DNA from: a virus
Virus record (IMG/VR): IMGVR_UViG_3300021067_000016
Coordinates: 1-29,682 of that record
DNA length: 29,682 nt
Reading direction: 5' to 3' (one strand)
Below, one piece after another: positions 22,212-29,682 of the stretch. Position 1 is the stretch's first letter; each line of letters begins with the position of its first letter. Made by a program: the position numbers and the translations under genes. The notes under the pieces were generated by a model that saw nothing but the letters and a program-made list of their open reading frames with translations, ran no database searches and had not been told where the DNA came from.

Positions 22212-22736
22212 ATGGCGGCGCTCACAACGATGACGCTGATCGGCCTCGGCATGGCCGTCGGTGGTCAGGTTATCAACGCGATCGGCAACAAGAAAGCGGG
22301 CGACGCGGCGAAGGCGGCCGGCGAATCCGCCGCGCAGCAGCAGGAGTTCAACGCCCAGGTGGCGGAGCTCCAGGCGGCCGACGCGCTCGCGCGAGGTCAG
22401 GACGAGGAGTCGCGGTTCCGGTCCTCCGTGCGGGGCCTCATCGGCTCACAGCGCGCCGGGTTCGCGGGCCAGGGGGTTGAGGTCGGCGCCGGCTCGGCGG
22501 CCGACGTCCAGGCCGACACGGCGTTCCTGGCGGAGCAGGACGTCCAGAACATCCGCGCCAACGCGGCGCGCGAAGCCTGGGGCTTCCAGGTCGAAGCGCA
22601 GGACCGCCGAATGGCAGCGGACGTGGCGCGCAAAGGCGGCCAGGCGACCGCGTCCGCGGCGAAGTGGAACACGGCGAGCTCCGTCCTCGGCGCGGGGAGC
22701 TCGCTCGTCATGCAGCGCTATGGGTGGTCACGGTAA
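22212..22736 (+). CDS. Internal virion protein, T7 gp14-like (ejection protein)
   Basis: A 174-residue helical protein. It starts with a hydrophobic, glycine-containing segment (TLIGLGMAVGGQVINAIGNK). An Ala/Gln-rich body follows, with RFRSSVRGLIGSQRAGFAGQ, GVEVGAGSAADVQADTAFLA and a block around NIRANAAREAWGF. This layout is common to small core proteins of T7-like and BPP-1-like podoviruses, thought to be ejected first and to form a pore in the outer membrane. It begins directly after the nozzle stop (TAA then ATG) and its own stop overlaps the next ATG, so the three ejection genes are coupled. Confidence 0.8.
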   Translation: MAALTTMTLIGLGMAVGGQVINAIGNKKAGDAAKAAGESAAQQQEFNAQVAELQAADALARGQDEESRFRSSVRGLIGSQRAGFAGQGVEVGAGSAADVQADTAFLAEQDVQNIRANAAREAWGFQVEAQDRRMAADVARKGGQATASAAKWNTASSVLGAGSSLVMQRYGWSR

Positions 22737-24565
22737 TGCCGCGCGTCGAAAAGTTCGGGGAGCGGAAGGTCGGCCTGGCGGCGCTCCCGGGGGCGCGCAA
22801 GCAGGCCCATGAAACGTTCGAATCCCAAGGCGGCCAGGTGGGCCTGGCGCAGGCGGGCGTCGGGCGCACGGTCGGCGCGATCGGCGGGCAGGTCCTCGCC
22901 GACATCACGCGCGTTGAGCGCGAGCGCGCCGACCAGGTGGCGAACCTCACCACGCTCCGGCAGCTCAACGAGCTCGATCAGCAGGTGCTGCACTCCGAGG
23001 ACAAGGGTGTTCTCAATAAGCGGGGCCTCGATGCGATGGCCGCGCGGGACGAGGCGCTCGCCTCCTACGACCAGCAGCTCGGGATGATTGCGTCGAACCT
23101 CAAGACCGACGCGCAGCGGCTGTTCTTCGAGCAGCAGAAGGTCCAGCGGCGCGCGTCGCTCGAGCGGCAGATCGGCGATCACGGCCTCCGCGAGATGCGC
23201 GCGCACGAAGAGCGCGAGTTCAAAGGCTTTCTGGAGTCGTCGCAGCAGCGCGCGGTCGTCAACGCGCTCGACCCGTCGATTGTGAGCTCGGTCCTCACCG
23301 AGCAGGATCTGCGTGTCCGCGAGTATGCAGAGCGGAATCGCATCGGGCCCGAAGCGACCGAGGCGCTCCTGCAGGGCGCACGGTCGAACGTCCACGTCGG
23401 CGTGATCCGGCAGATGCTCGCCCAGGATCAGGATCGCTCGGCCTCGATCTACCTTGAGGAAGTGAAAAAGCAGATCGATCCGGACCTGCTCCCGGAGCTC
23501 CAGGAGCGCGTCGATCGCGCGTCGACCGAAGGCGCAGGCCTCCGCGCGTCCGAGGAGATCTGGACCAAGCACGCGCCGGTCGGCGACAACGATCCGATCA
23601 ACCTCGATCGCATGGAGGCGGACGCGCGCACGCGGTTCGCCGACGACCCGGCGGCGCTGAAGTCGACGATTCAGTTCCTCCGGGAACGGAAGGCCGGGAT
23701 CGACGCGAGCCGCGCGGACCGCAAGGAGGCGGTCGCCGGCGCGCTGTGGGGCGCCGTCGCGCAGGGGCGCGCGCTCGCCGACGTGCGGCGTATGCCGGAG
23801 TACCAGCTGGCGCCGGGGCAGCTGCAGGCGCAGATCTCCGAGCACATCGTCCGCGAGGCGGAGCACCGGGCGGACCGTGCGTACTCGCTCAGCCAGCGGG
23901 GGAAGGAGTCGGCGTCGCGCGCGGAGAACGACAAGGAGCGCGCGGGATGGGCGGCGTATTGGGAGTACTCGGAGCCGTCGCGCCTGGCGTCGATGACCGA
24001 GAACCAGATCCTCGCGCTCACGCCGACGCTCGGCGTCGACCACGTGAATCGGCTCATGGCCGCGAAGCGCTCGGACCCGAAGGCGGCGACCGTCGATGCG
24101 GAGGCGTTCAAGGCGCGCGCGCACGCGGCGGGGCTGCCGGCCTACAAGCCGAGTCCCTCCGAAGAAGAGAAGGCGCTCATGGGAGAGTTGCAGAACGCCG
24201 TCGAGTCGGCGATCGCGGCCGAGGAGGTCGGCGGCCGTCGACTGTCGCGGACGCAGAAGGACGAGCTCACACAGCGGATCATCGATCAGAAGGTCCTGCT
24301 GAATCAGTGGGGTCGCGACCCTGAGGCGATCGCCGCGATCGTCCGTCCAGAGGACCGCGCGAGCGCGTACGTGCCGATCGCGCGCATTCCGCAGCGGTCG
24401 CTCGGGGAATGGGTCAATGTGCTCCGCTCGCTCGAGCCGCGCGCGCAGGGGCTGTCGCGCGAGCAGATCCTCGCCACGTACGGTGACCGAATCGAGCGGG
24501 CGCACGCGGCCGCGATGATGCGCCTCGGCGCGGAGGAGGAGCAGCGGCGCCTCCTGGGGAACTGA
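22736..24565 (+). CDS. Internal virion protein, T7 gp15-like (ejection tube candidate)
   Basis: A 609-residue, almost entirely helical protein with many charged residues and no catalytic motif. Examples are LADITRVERERADQVANLTT, LRQLNELDQQVLHSEDKG, LQERVDRASTEGAGLRASEE and DKERAGWAAYWEYSEPSRLA. The order small core protein, mid-size helical core protein, giant protein corresponds to gp14-gp15-gp16 of T7, where gp15 builds the periplasmic tube. The assignment rests on order and composition more than on sequence identity. ATG 22736 overlaps the previous TAA by one base. The next gene starts two bases after its stop. Confidence 0.65.
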   Translation: MPRVEKFGERKVGLAALPGARKQAHETFESQGGQVGLAQAGVGRTVGAIGGQVLADITRVERERADQVANLTTLRQLNELDQQVLHSEDKGVLNKRGLDAMAARDEALASYDQQLGMIASNLKTDAQRLFFEQQKVQRRASLERQIGDHGLREMRAHEEREFKGFLESSQQRAVVNALDPSIVSSVLTEQDLRVREYAERNRIGPEATEALLQGARSNVHVGVIRQMLAQDQDRSASIYLEEVKKQIDPDLLPELQERVDRASTEGAGLRASEEIWTKHAPVGDNDPINLDRMEADARTRFADDPAALKSTIQFLRERKAGIDASRADRKEAVAGALWGAVAQGRALADVRRMPEYQLAPGQLQAQISEHIVREAEHRADRAYSLSQRGKESASRAENDKERAGWAAYWEYSEPSRLASMTENQILALTPTLGVDHVNRLMAAKRSDPKAATVDAEAFKARAHAAGLPAYKPSPSEEEKALMGELQNAVESAIAAEEVGGRRLSRTQKDELTQRIIDQKVLLNQWGRDPEAIAAIVRPEDRASAYVPIARIPQRSLGEWVNVLRSLEPRAQGLSREQILATYGDRIERAHAAAMMRLGAEEEQRRLLGN

Positions 24566-24567
24566 TC

Positions 24568-27500
24568 GTGGGTGACCGGTCCTCGCTCATTTCGGATCCG
24601 TTCGCCACGACGCCTGGGGAGCAGCCGTTCGAGCTCGGCCAGCCCACGACCAAGCGCGAGTCGCTCATCGGCGAGGTGTCGACGGAAGACGATCGCCTCC
24701 AGAGCGGCCTGCAGCTGGCGCAGCAGAAGTCGCCGGAGCTCGCCGCGCGCATCTTCGCTCTCCAACGGAAGACCGGATTTCCCGCCGAGCTCATCGAGCG
24801 CAATCTCGACGACCTCGAGCGCCAGGCGGCGGTCGCCGATTTCGACGCGGAGGCGTTCCGTGCACGGAGTCCGCTGCTCGCGCAGTGGCTCGCCTCCGAC
24901 GCGTATCACGCGGCGCTCGCCAAGGATGATCTCGACGCGCTCGGCAAGGTCGAACACGCGCTCACGTTCGGCGGGTCGATCCTCCGTGGCGTCGACAGCC
25001 TGCAGGGGATGCTCTACGGATCCACCGAGGCCGTCGGGGAGGCGGTGGGGAGCTCGAGCCTGACCGCGTTCGGGCGCGAGGGCCGTGAGCGGAATCGGAG
25101 CGAGGCGGACGCCTACGGGCAGGCGACGTCGGTGTTTGCGATCCGCGGGCCATGGGACCTGGTGCAGGTCGTCAAGGAGACGGTGGGCGAGCAGCTGCCG
25201 ATCATGGGGCCGCCGCTCGCCGGCGCCGGCCTGGGCTTCGCGGCCGCCGGACCGATCGGCGCCGCGATCGGCGCGTTCCTGCCGTCGCTGGCGATGGGCA
25301 TCGGCGAGGTCCAGGGGTCGATCAAAGACATCGATCCGCACGCGCAGGTCCCGGCGGCCGCGTTCATCGGCGGCTCGGCGATCGCCGCGTTCGACTCGGT
25401 GCTCCCCGGCAAGATCGGCGGTCGCCTGGTGGCCACGTTCGGCCGCGAGACCGCGGAGCAGATTGCGCGGCGCGCGCTCCTGGCGCCGGTCCATCCGAAG
25501 TACCTCCGGCAGGGCGCCGCGTCGATGGCGACCGAGGGCCTCACCGAATCGCTCCAGGAAGCGATCGGCGCCGTCGCGGCCGCGGCCGGGACGGACACCG
25601 CAGTGCCGGACGACCTGTGGCGGCAGATGGTCGAAGCCGGCGCGCGCGGCGCGATCGTCGGCGGCGTCATCGCCGGCGGGGAAGCCGGCGTCACGCGTCG
25701 GCGGGTGAACGCGCAGATCGTCGCAGCCAAGCAGAACCAGGTCGTGTTCGATGCGCTCGCCGAGGGCGTCGCGGAGTCCAAGCTCTTTCAGCGGCTGCCC
25801 GCGAAGGCGCAGGCGTTCGTCGAGGCGGTCACGAAGAACGGGCCGCTCGAGACCGTGTTCGCGCCGCTCGACACCTGGACCACGTACTGGCAATCGAAGG
25901 GCATTGACCCGGCCATCGTGGCGGCCGAAATCACCGGCCGTCCCGACGCGCTCGAGCAGGCGCGCACGACCGGCGAGGACCTGGCGATCCCGACCGGTGT
26001 CTATGCGGCGAAGCTGGCGGCCTCCGAGCACCACGCGTTCTTCGCGCAGGAGCTCCGCCTGGGTGGGCCGGAACGGCTCAACGCTCGGGAAGCCGCGGCG
26101 CTCGAGCAGGAGCTCGACGCGGCGGTCGCGGCGCCGGCGGCCGAGGCGACCGACCCGATCGCCGCCGCGGTCGCCGACCAGGCCACGGCCGTCGGCACGT
26201 CGCCAACGATGGCGACCGCCTGGGGCCGTCTCCACGCGGCCGTGTTCGGCACGATGGGGGCCCGGGCTGGCGTCGACCCGGTGGCGCGGTTCGCCGGCTA
26301 TGGGGTGGAGATATCCCGGGAGGGCTTCGAAGCCACAGGAACGCGTTCGAACGCGTTCCAGGGGGAATCTGGCCGGCCGGCGGACCTGCCGCCGTCGGTC
26401 GCCAGCCCCAAGGAATCCGGCCAGCAGCGAGCGACCCGTCGGCGGGCGCACCGGGCAGCGCTTGAATCCTTCGTCATCACGGACGCGCAGGCGATCGACC
26501 CAACGGTCGATGTCGCCGAGCTCCGGCGCGAGCTCGCGTTCCGCCTGGACATGCACGAGGAGGGGCGTCAGGAGGCGCGGGCCTCGGGGAAGGGCCAGGA
26601 CCTCCTACGCGCGATCGCCGAGCGCGGCGGCCTCTGGATGGCCAAGGATCAGGCCGAGCGCGGCGAATTCGCGCGGTGGCTCGAGCACCGGGACGGTCGC
26701 GTCACGCGCGGCGGCGAGGTGAAATTCGCGCCGGGCCGCGCGACGTGGAACGGGATCGAGGGCGTGTTCCGCGAAGGGGGGCGGACGCTCGACGACATGG
26801 TGCGGTCGCTCGTCCAGGATCCGCGGTTCGCATATCTCGACGGCGGTGAGAACGCGGACACACCGGACAACCTCCGGGGCGACCTCAATCTGCTGATCGA
26901 CGCGATCGAGGACGCGCTCGTCGCGGATCCCGATCCGGAGGACGCGTTCCCGGGGACCGCGGAGCTCCATGAGCTCGGCATCGCACTGGGCTCGCGGTGG
27001 TGGTCGTTCGCCGGCGAGAGCACCGTCGCGGCGCCGGAACGCTTCGGACCGCTCCAGCAGCCGCTCGGCCCGACGAACGCGAACGGCGAAGCGGCGTACT
27101 TCATTGGCGTCCAGGAAGGTATCGACGACATTCCGTCCATGCCACTCTTTAACGTCGTCGGCGGGCCGCACCACGGCACGACGGTAGGTGTCGAAGAGCT
27201 CGAGGCGTGGGGCATCGCGGTCCCGCCGGTACCCGAGGCGTCCGACTCGATCATTCCAGAAGGCGTGGAGCTCGACGACTCGTTCGACTTCGCGCAAGAG
27301 GACGAGCAGTTCAACCAGGCGCCGGCGGATCCCCTCGGGCTGCAGCGCGTGCTGGTCGACCCGGTGGGCGACGTCATCAGCATCAGCTATCCGAAGCCGC
27401 GGGTGGTCGAGGACGTCGACGTGCAGTTGTTCCCGTCAGAGGGGCAGGTCGCCTACCTGGCCGCGGGCCTCGAGGACAAGCTGGCGACGATTCCGACGTC

Positions 27501-29682
27501 GAAAAGGAAGCGCGCGGGCGGCGACGAGGAGATCGAATTCAACCAGGCGGCCGCGCCGGTGGCGACGCTCACCGGCGCCGAATTCGCCGAGGGAATCACC
27601 GACCTCAAGGATCTGCGCCGGGCCGCGATCGAGTACTTCCGCACCGAACTCGAAGGGCGCCTCGGAAGCGTCGAGCGTCCAGGCTTCGGTGTCGTCACGT
27701 TCGGAAAGGTTGGACGCGACAAGGTCAAGGACACCAGCGCCAACCCGGACAAGCTCCGATTGATCCCGGCGATTCCCGCGATCATCACGCGCGGCCGCTA
27801 TGACGGACGGGCGGATGTCGCAGCCGAGGCGCGGCGGGACGGCATTGTCGCGTTCCACTACTTTTCGGCGGACGTGACGCTCGGTGAGCGCACCGTGCAT
27901 GCGGGTGTGAGCGTCGGGGAGGACGCGCACGGAAACAAGTTCTACAACGTCAATCTGGACCCGAGCGCACTGAAGGCAAAAAGAAAGGCCCGGGTGAACC
28001 CTCGAACACAAAAGAGGGGTCCCGAGCCGTCCGAGGGTGACGTCACCCTCGATCAAAGTATCGACCCGGGCCGCGGCGGAGTCAACGTCGAGATCCTGGA
28101 CCAAGAGAACCGCGGTCACATCCGGTTCAACCGGCACGATCGGCAATTCAAGATTCACCTGGGCCGGCGCGCGGACCCGTCCACGTTCCTCCACGAGTCG
28201 GGGCACTTCTTCCTCGAGGTATTCGGCGACCTGGTCGACGAGCTCGCGGCGGCGGATCCGGCGACGCTCACCCAGGCGCAGCGCAAGATGCTCGCCGATT
28301 ACGGCGCCGCGCTTCAGTGGCTCGGCGTCGACCGCCGCGAGGACCTCGGCGTCGATCAGCACGAACAGTGGGCGCGCGGGTTCGAGGCGTATCTCTACGA
28401 GGGCCATGCGCCGAGCGCTGAGCTCCGCTCGCTGTTCGCGCAGTTCCGCGCTTGGCTCGTCGGGGTCTACCGCACGATCCGCGGGCTGCACGTCGAGCTC
28501 TCGCCGGAGATCCGCGCCGTGTTCGATCGCATGCTGGCGACCGACGACGCGATCGCGGCCGCGCGGGAAGAGGCGAAGGTCGCGCCGCTCTTTACCGACG
28601 CGACGTCAGCCGGCATGACCGAGCTCGAGTTCGCCTCCTACCAGGACACCGTGCGCGAGGCCTCGCAGCGCGAACAGGAGGAGCTCCAGGCGCGTGTGCT
28701 GGCCGACCTGCGCCGCGAGCAGCAGGCGTGGTGGCATGAGGAGCGCGCGGCGATCCGCGCCGAGGTGCAGGGCGAAGTCTACGCGCGGCCGGTGTATCAG
28801 GCGATGAGCGTGATCCGGACCGGCGCGCTCCCCGATGGCACCGTTCCCGAGCAGCTGGACGGCGCTCCGGTGAAGCTCTCGCGCGATTCGGTGCGCGCGG
28901 AGTTCGGGCCCGGGATCCTCAAGGAGCTCCCGCGGCCATATCTCTACGCACGCGACACCGGAATCACCGCGGATCACGCGGCGTCGATCTTCGGGTTTTC
29001 GTCGGGCGACGAGCTTCTCAAGGCGATGATTGCGGCGGTGCCGATGCGCCAGGCGATCGAGCAGGAAACCGACGCGCGCATGTTCGCCAAGCACGGCGAC
29101 GTCGCGCGGGACGGCCGCCTGGCGGAGGAGGCGCGGCGGGTGGTGCACGGCGAGCATCGGCAGCGCGTCGTGTTCGCCGAGCTCGCGGCGCTCACCAAGG
29201 GGCTGCAGCGCACGATGGTGCCGTCGGCCGACGTCATCAACGCGGCCGCGCGACAGCGCATCGCCGCCACGCGGATCCGGGACCTCCGGCCGGGCACGTT
29301 CCTCATGGCCGCGCAGCGCGCCTCGCGCCTGGCGTTCGACCTAAAGGAGCGCGATCGCGCTGGCGCCGTCCGGGCGAAGATCCAGGAGGCGATCAACCTC
29401 GCGCTCTACCGCGAAGCGCGGGACGCCAAGGAGCGCGTCGACACGATGCGCCGGCGGCTGCAGGGCTACGGCTCGACCGCGGCGCGCGAGCGGTTCGGGA
29501 AGGCGGGACACGACTATCTCGACCAGATCGACGGGTTCCTCGATCGGTATGAGCTCGCGCGGGTGTCGCAGAAGGCGCTCGATCGCCGGGCCTCGCTCCG
29601 CGCGTTCGTGAAGAAGCTCGAGGCGGAAGGCCTCCCGGTCGAGATCCCGGATGCGGTCCTCGACGACGCGCGGCGCGTGAAC
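24568..29682 (+). CDS. Giant polyvalent ejection protein with BECR-like nuclease and zincin peptidase (partial, 3' end beyond window)
   Basis: At least 1705 residues, open at the right edge. Start GTG 24568, two bases after the previous stop. In order: a helical N-terminus; a glycine-rich hydrophobic region at ~206-255 (EQLPIMGPPLAGAGLGFAAA and onward) suited to membrane insertion; a middle region with LLRAIAERGGLWMAKDQAER and LDDMVRSLVQDPRFAYLDGG, common in phage polyvalent proteins; a BECR-fold nuclease-like (LPD3-type) domain at ~1003-1135 (FGKVGRDKVKDTSANPDKLR, then HAGVSVGEDAHGNKFYNVNL); a zincin metallopeptidase with STFLHESGHFFLE (H1209, E1210, H1213) and HEQWARGFEAYLYEG (E1266 or E1273 as third ligand); and long charged helices. 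In this family the domains are carried into the host with the DNA. It occupies the T7 gp16 position, but no lytic transglycosylase motif is visible so far. Interdomain linkers contain DNA palindromes. Confidence 0.85.
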   Translation, partial: MGDRSSLISDPFATTPGEQPFELGQPTTKRESLIGEVSTEDDRLQSGLQLAQQKSPELAARIFALQRKTGFPAELIERNLDDLERQAAVADFDAEAFRARSPLLAQWLASDAYHAALAKDDLDALGKVEHALTFGGSILRGVDSLQGMLYGSTEAVGEAVGSSSLTAFGREGRERNRSEADAYGQATSVFAIRGPWDLVQVVKETVGEQLPIMGPPLAGAGLGFAAAGPIGAAIGAFLPSLAMGIGEVQGSIKDIDPHAQVPAAAFIGGSAIAAFDSVLPGKIGGRLVATFGRETAEQIARRALLAPVHPKYLRQGAASMATEGLTESLQEAIGAVAAAAGTDTAVPDDLWRQMVEAGARGAIVGGVIAGGEAGVTRRRVNAQIVAAKQNQVVFDALAEGVAESKLFQRLPAKAQAFVEAVTKNGPLETVFAPLDTWTTYWQSKGIDPAIVAAEITGRPDALEQARTTGEDLAIPTGVYAAKLAASEHHAFFAQELRLGGPERLNAREAAALEQELDAAVAAPAAEATDPIAAAVADQATAVGTSPTMATAWGRLHAAVFGTMGARAGVDPVARFAGYGVEISREGFEATGTRSNAFQGESGRPADLPPSVASPKESGQQRATRRRAHRAALESFVITDAQAIDPTVDVAELRRELAFRLDMHEEGRQEARASGKGQDLLRAIAERGGLWMAKDQAERGEFARWLEHRDGRVTRGGEVKFAPGRATWNGIEGVFREGGRTLDDMVRSLVQDPRFAYLDGGENADTPDNLRGDLNLLIDAIEDALVADPDPEDAFPGTAELHELGIALGSRWWSFAGESTVAAPERFGPLQQPLGPTNANGEAAYFIGVQEGIDDIPSMPLFNVVGGPHHGTTVGVEELEAWGIAVPPVPEASDSIIPEGVELDDSFDFAQEDEQFNQAPADPLGLQRVLVDPVGDVISISYPKPRVVEDVDVQLFPSEGQVAYLAAGLEDKLATIPTSKRKRAGGDEEIEFNQAAAPVATLTGAEFAEGITDLKDLRRAAIEYFRTELEGRLGSVERPGFGVVTFGKVGRDKVKDTSANPDKLRLIPAIPAIITRGRYDGRADVAAEARRDGIVAFHYFSADVTLGERTVHAGVSVGEDAHGNKFYNVNLDPSALKAKRKARVNPRTQKRGPEPSEGDVTLDQSIDPGRGGVNVEILDQENRGHIRFNRHDRQFKIHLGRRADPSTFLHESGHFFLEVFGDLVDELAAADPATLTQAQRKMLADYGAALQWLGVDRREDLGVDQHEQWARGFEAYLYEGHAPSAELRSLFAQFRAWLVGVYRTIRGLHVELSPEIRAVFDRMLATDDAIAAAREEAKVAPLFTDATSAGMTELEFASYQDTVREASQREQEELQARVLADLRREQQAWWHEERAAIRAEVQGEVYARPVYQAMSVIRTGALPDGTVPEQLDGAPVKLSRDSVRAEFGPGILKELPRPYLYARDTGITADHAASIFGFSSGDELLKAMIAAVPMRQAIEQETDARMFAKHGDVARDGRLAEEARRVVHGEHRQRVVFAELAALTKGLQRTMVPSADVINAAARQRIAATRIRDLRPGTFLMAAQRASRLAFDLKERDRAGAVRAKIQEAINLALYREARDAKERVDTMRRRLQGYGSTAARERFGKAGHDYLDQIDGFLDRYELARVSQKALDRRASLRAFVKKLEAEGLPVEIPDAVLDDARRVN
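26338..26359. repeat. 22-bp perfect palindrome, copy 2
   Basis: Identical in all 22 positions to the palindrome in parA (2435-2456): two GAACGCGTTC units flanked by G and C. Here it is read in a different frame (T-R-S-N-A-F) and lies in a low-conservation linker of the giant protein at about residues 591-597. The surrounding bases differ from copy 1, apart from a shared CAGCCCCA some 38-58 bases downstream of each copy. It is 23.9 kb from copy 1. Confidence 0.85.
27981..28072 (+). other. Nested inverted-repeat island inside the giant gene
   Basis: Outer arms GGCCCGGGT (27987-27995) and ACCCGGGCC (28064-28072) enclose a smaller stem (CCCTC 27999-28003 with GAGGG 28014-28018) and a perfect 20-bp palindrome at 28032-28051 (CGAGGGTGAC and its complement, centred on TGACGTCA). 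The island begins with an A-rich run and uses codons rare in the window (AAA, AGA, ACA, CAA, AGG). It encodes a basic linker between the nuclease-like and zincin domains. Confidence 0.7.
28032..28051. repeat. 20-bp perfect palindrome
   Basis: CGAGGGTGAC joined to its exact reverse complement, with no spacer. It is inside the coding sequence of the giant protein (S-E-G-D-V-T-L-D). The left arm can also pair with CCCTCG at 27999-28004, so alternative RNA folds are possible. It is unrelated in sequence to the 22-bp palindrome. Confidence 0.75.

Noticed and set aside
24304-26556. A 750-residue minus-strand open frame under the ejection genes
   Set aside because: The composition is dominated by Arg, Leu and Glu in the pattern of a complementary-strand shadow. 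The + strand carries recognisable internal virion proteins here.
1-29682. tRNA genes, CRISPR arrays, insertion sequences and att sites
   Set aside because: By reading I found no cloverleaf-like segments, spaced direct repeats, transposase domains or integrase gene. A tRNAscan and repeat search would be needed to exclude cryptic cases.

Overview
This window reads as one stretch of a high-GC tailed phage genome (Caudoviricetes) with short-tailed, podovirus-type structural genes. All convincing genes lie on the + strand. Coding density is very high and many genes overlap by 4 bases (ATGA/GTGA) or nearly touch. GC content looks close to 70%, GTG starts are common and third codon positions are strongly G/C, so the host is probably a high-GC bacterium. 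The sequence does not name the host. The closest architectural parallel I recognise is the Bordetella phage BPP-1-like group: Bbp19-like, Bbp16-like cement and BPP-1-type capsid proteins combined with T7-like connector, tail tube and ejection proteins.

Layout. (1) Bases 1-5400 are an accessory or early region: small proteins, a HerA/FtsK-like ATPase with a C-terminal winged helix, a ParA-type partition ATPase, three small zinc-ribbon proteins, tiny one-helix membrane proteins, a protein resembling the Acb2 anti-CBASS cyclic-nucleotide sponge, and a NUMOD4-HNH endonuclease. (2) Bases 5500-10980 carry an NrdR-like zinc ribbon protein, a ParB-domain/N4-N6 DNA methyltransferase, the small and large terminase subunits, a GNAT acetyltransferase and small unknowns. 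(3) Bases 10983-16356 form the head module: portal, Bbp19-like protein, scaffold, major capsid protein and cement protein. The scaffold-capsid-cement cassette is bracketed by two terminator-like hairpins. (4) Bases 16414-22211 form the tail module: a 1199-residue protein joining an adhesin-like region to tail tubular protein A, then a tail nozzle protein with a carbohydrate-binding insertion. (5) Bases 22212-29682 hold the internal virion (ejection) proteins, ending in a giant polyvalent protein of at least 1705 residues that runs off the right edge. It contains amphipathic/hydrophobic segments, a BECR-type nuclease-like domain and a zincin metallopeptidase with an HExxH motif.

The most interesting signals are: a 22-bp perfect palindrome (two tandem GAACGCGTTC units flanked by G and C) present in exactly the same form in the parA gene and 24 kb away in the giant gene; the tail-tube/adhesin fusion, which has no internal start codon at its boundary; the Acb2-like protein; and a nested inverted-repeat island with foreign codon use placed between the nuclease-like and protease domains of the giant protein. 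ParA plus the repeated palindrome suggest, but do not prove, a plasmid-like prophage state. No integrase, lysis gene, DNA polymerase, tRNA or CRISPR array is visible here. No stretch over 300 bases lacks a gene.
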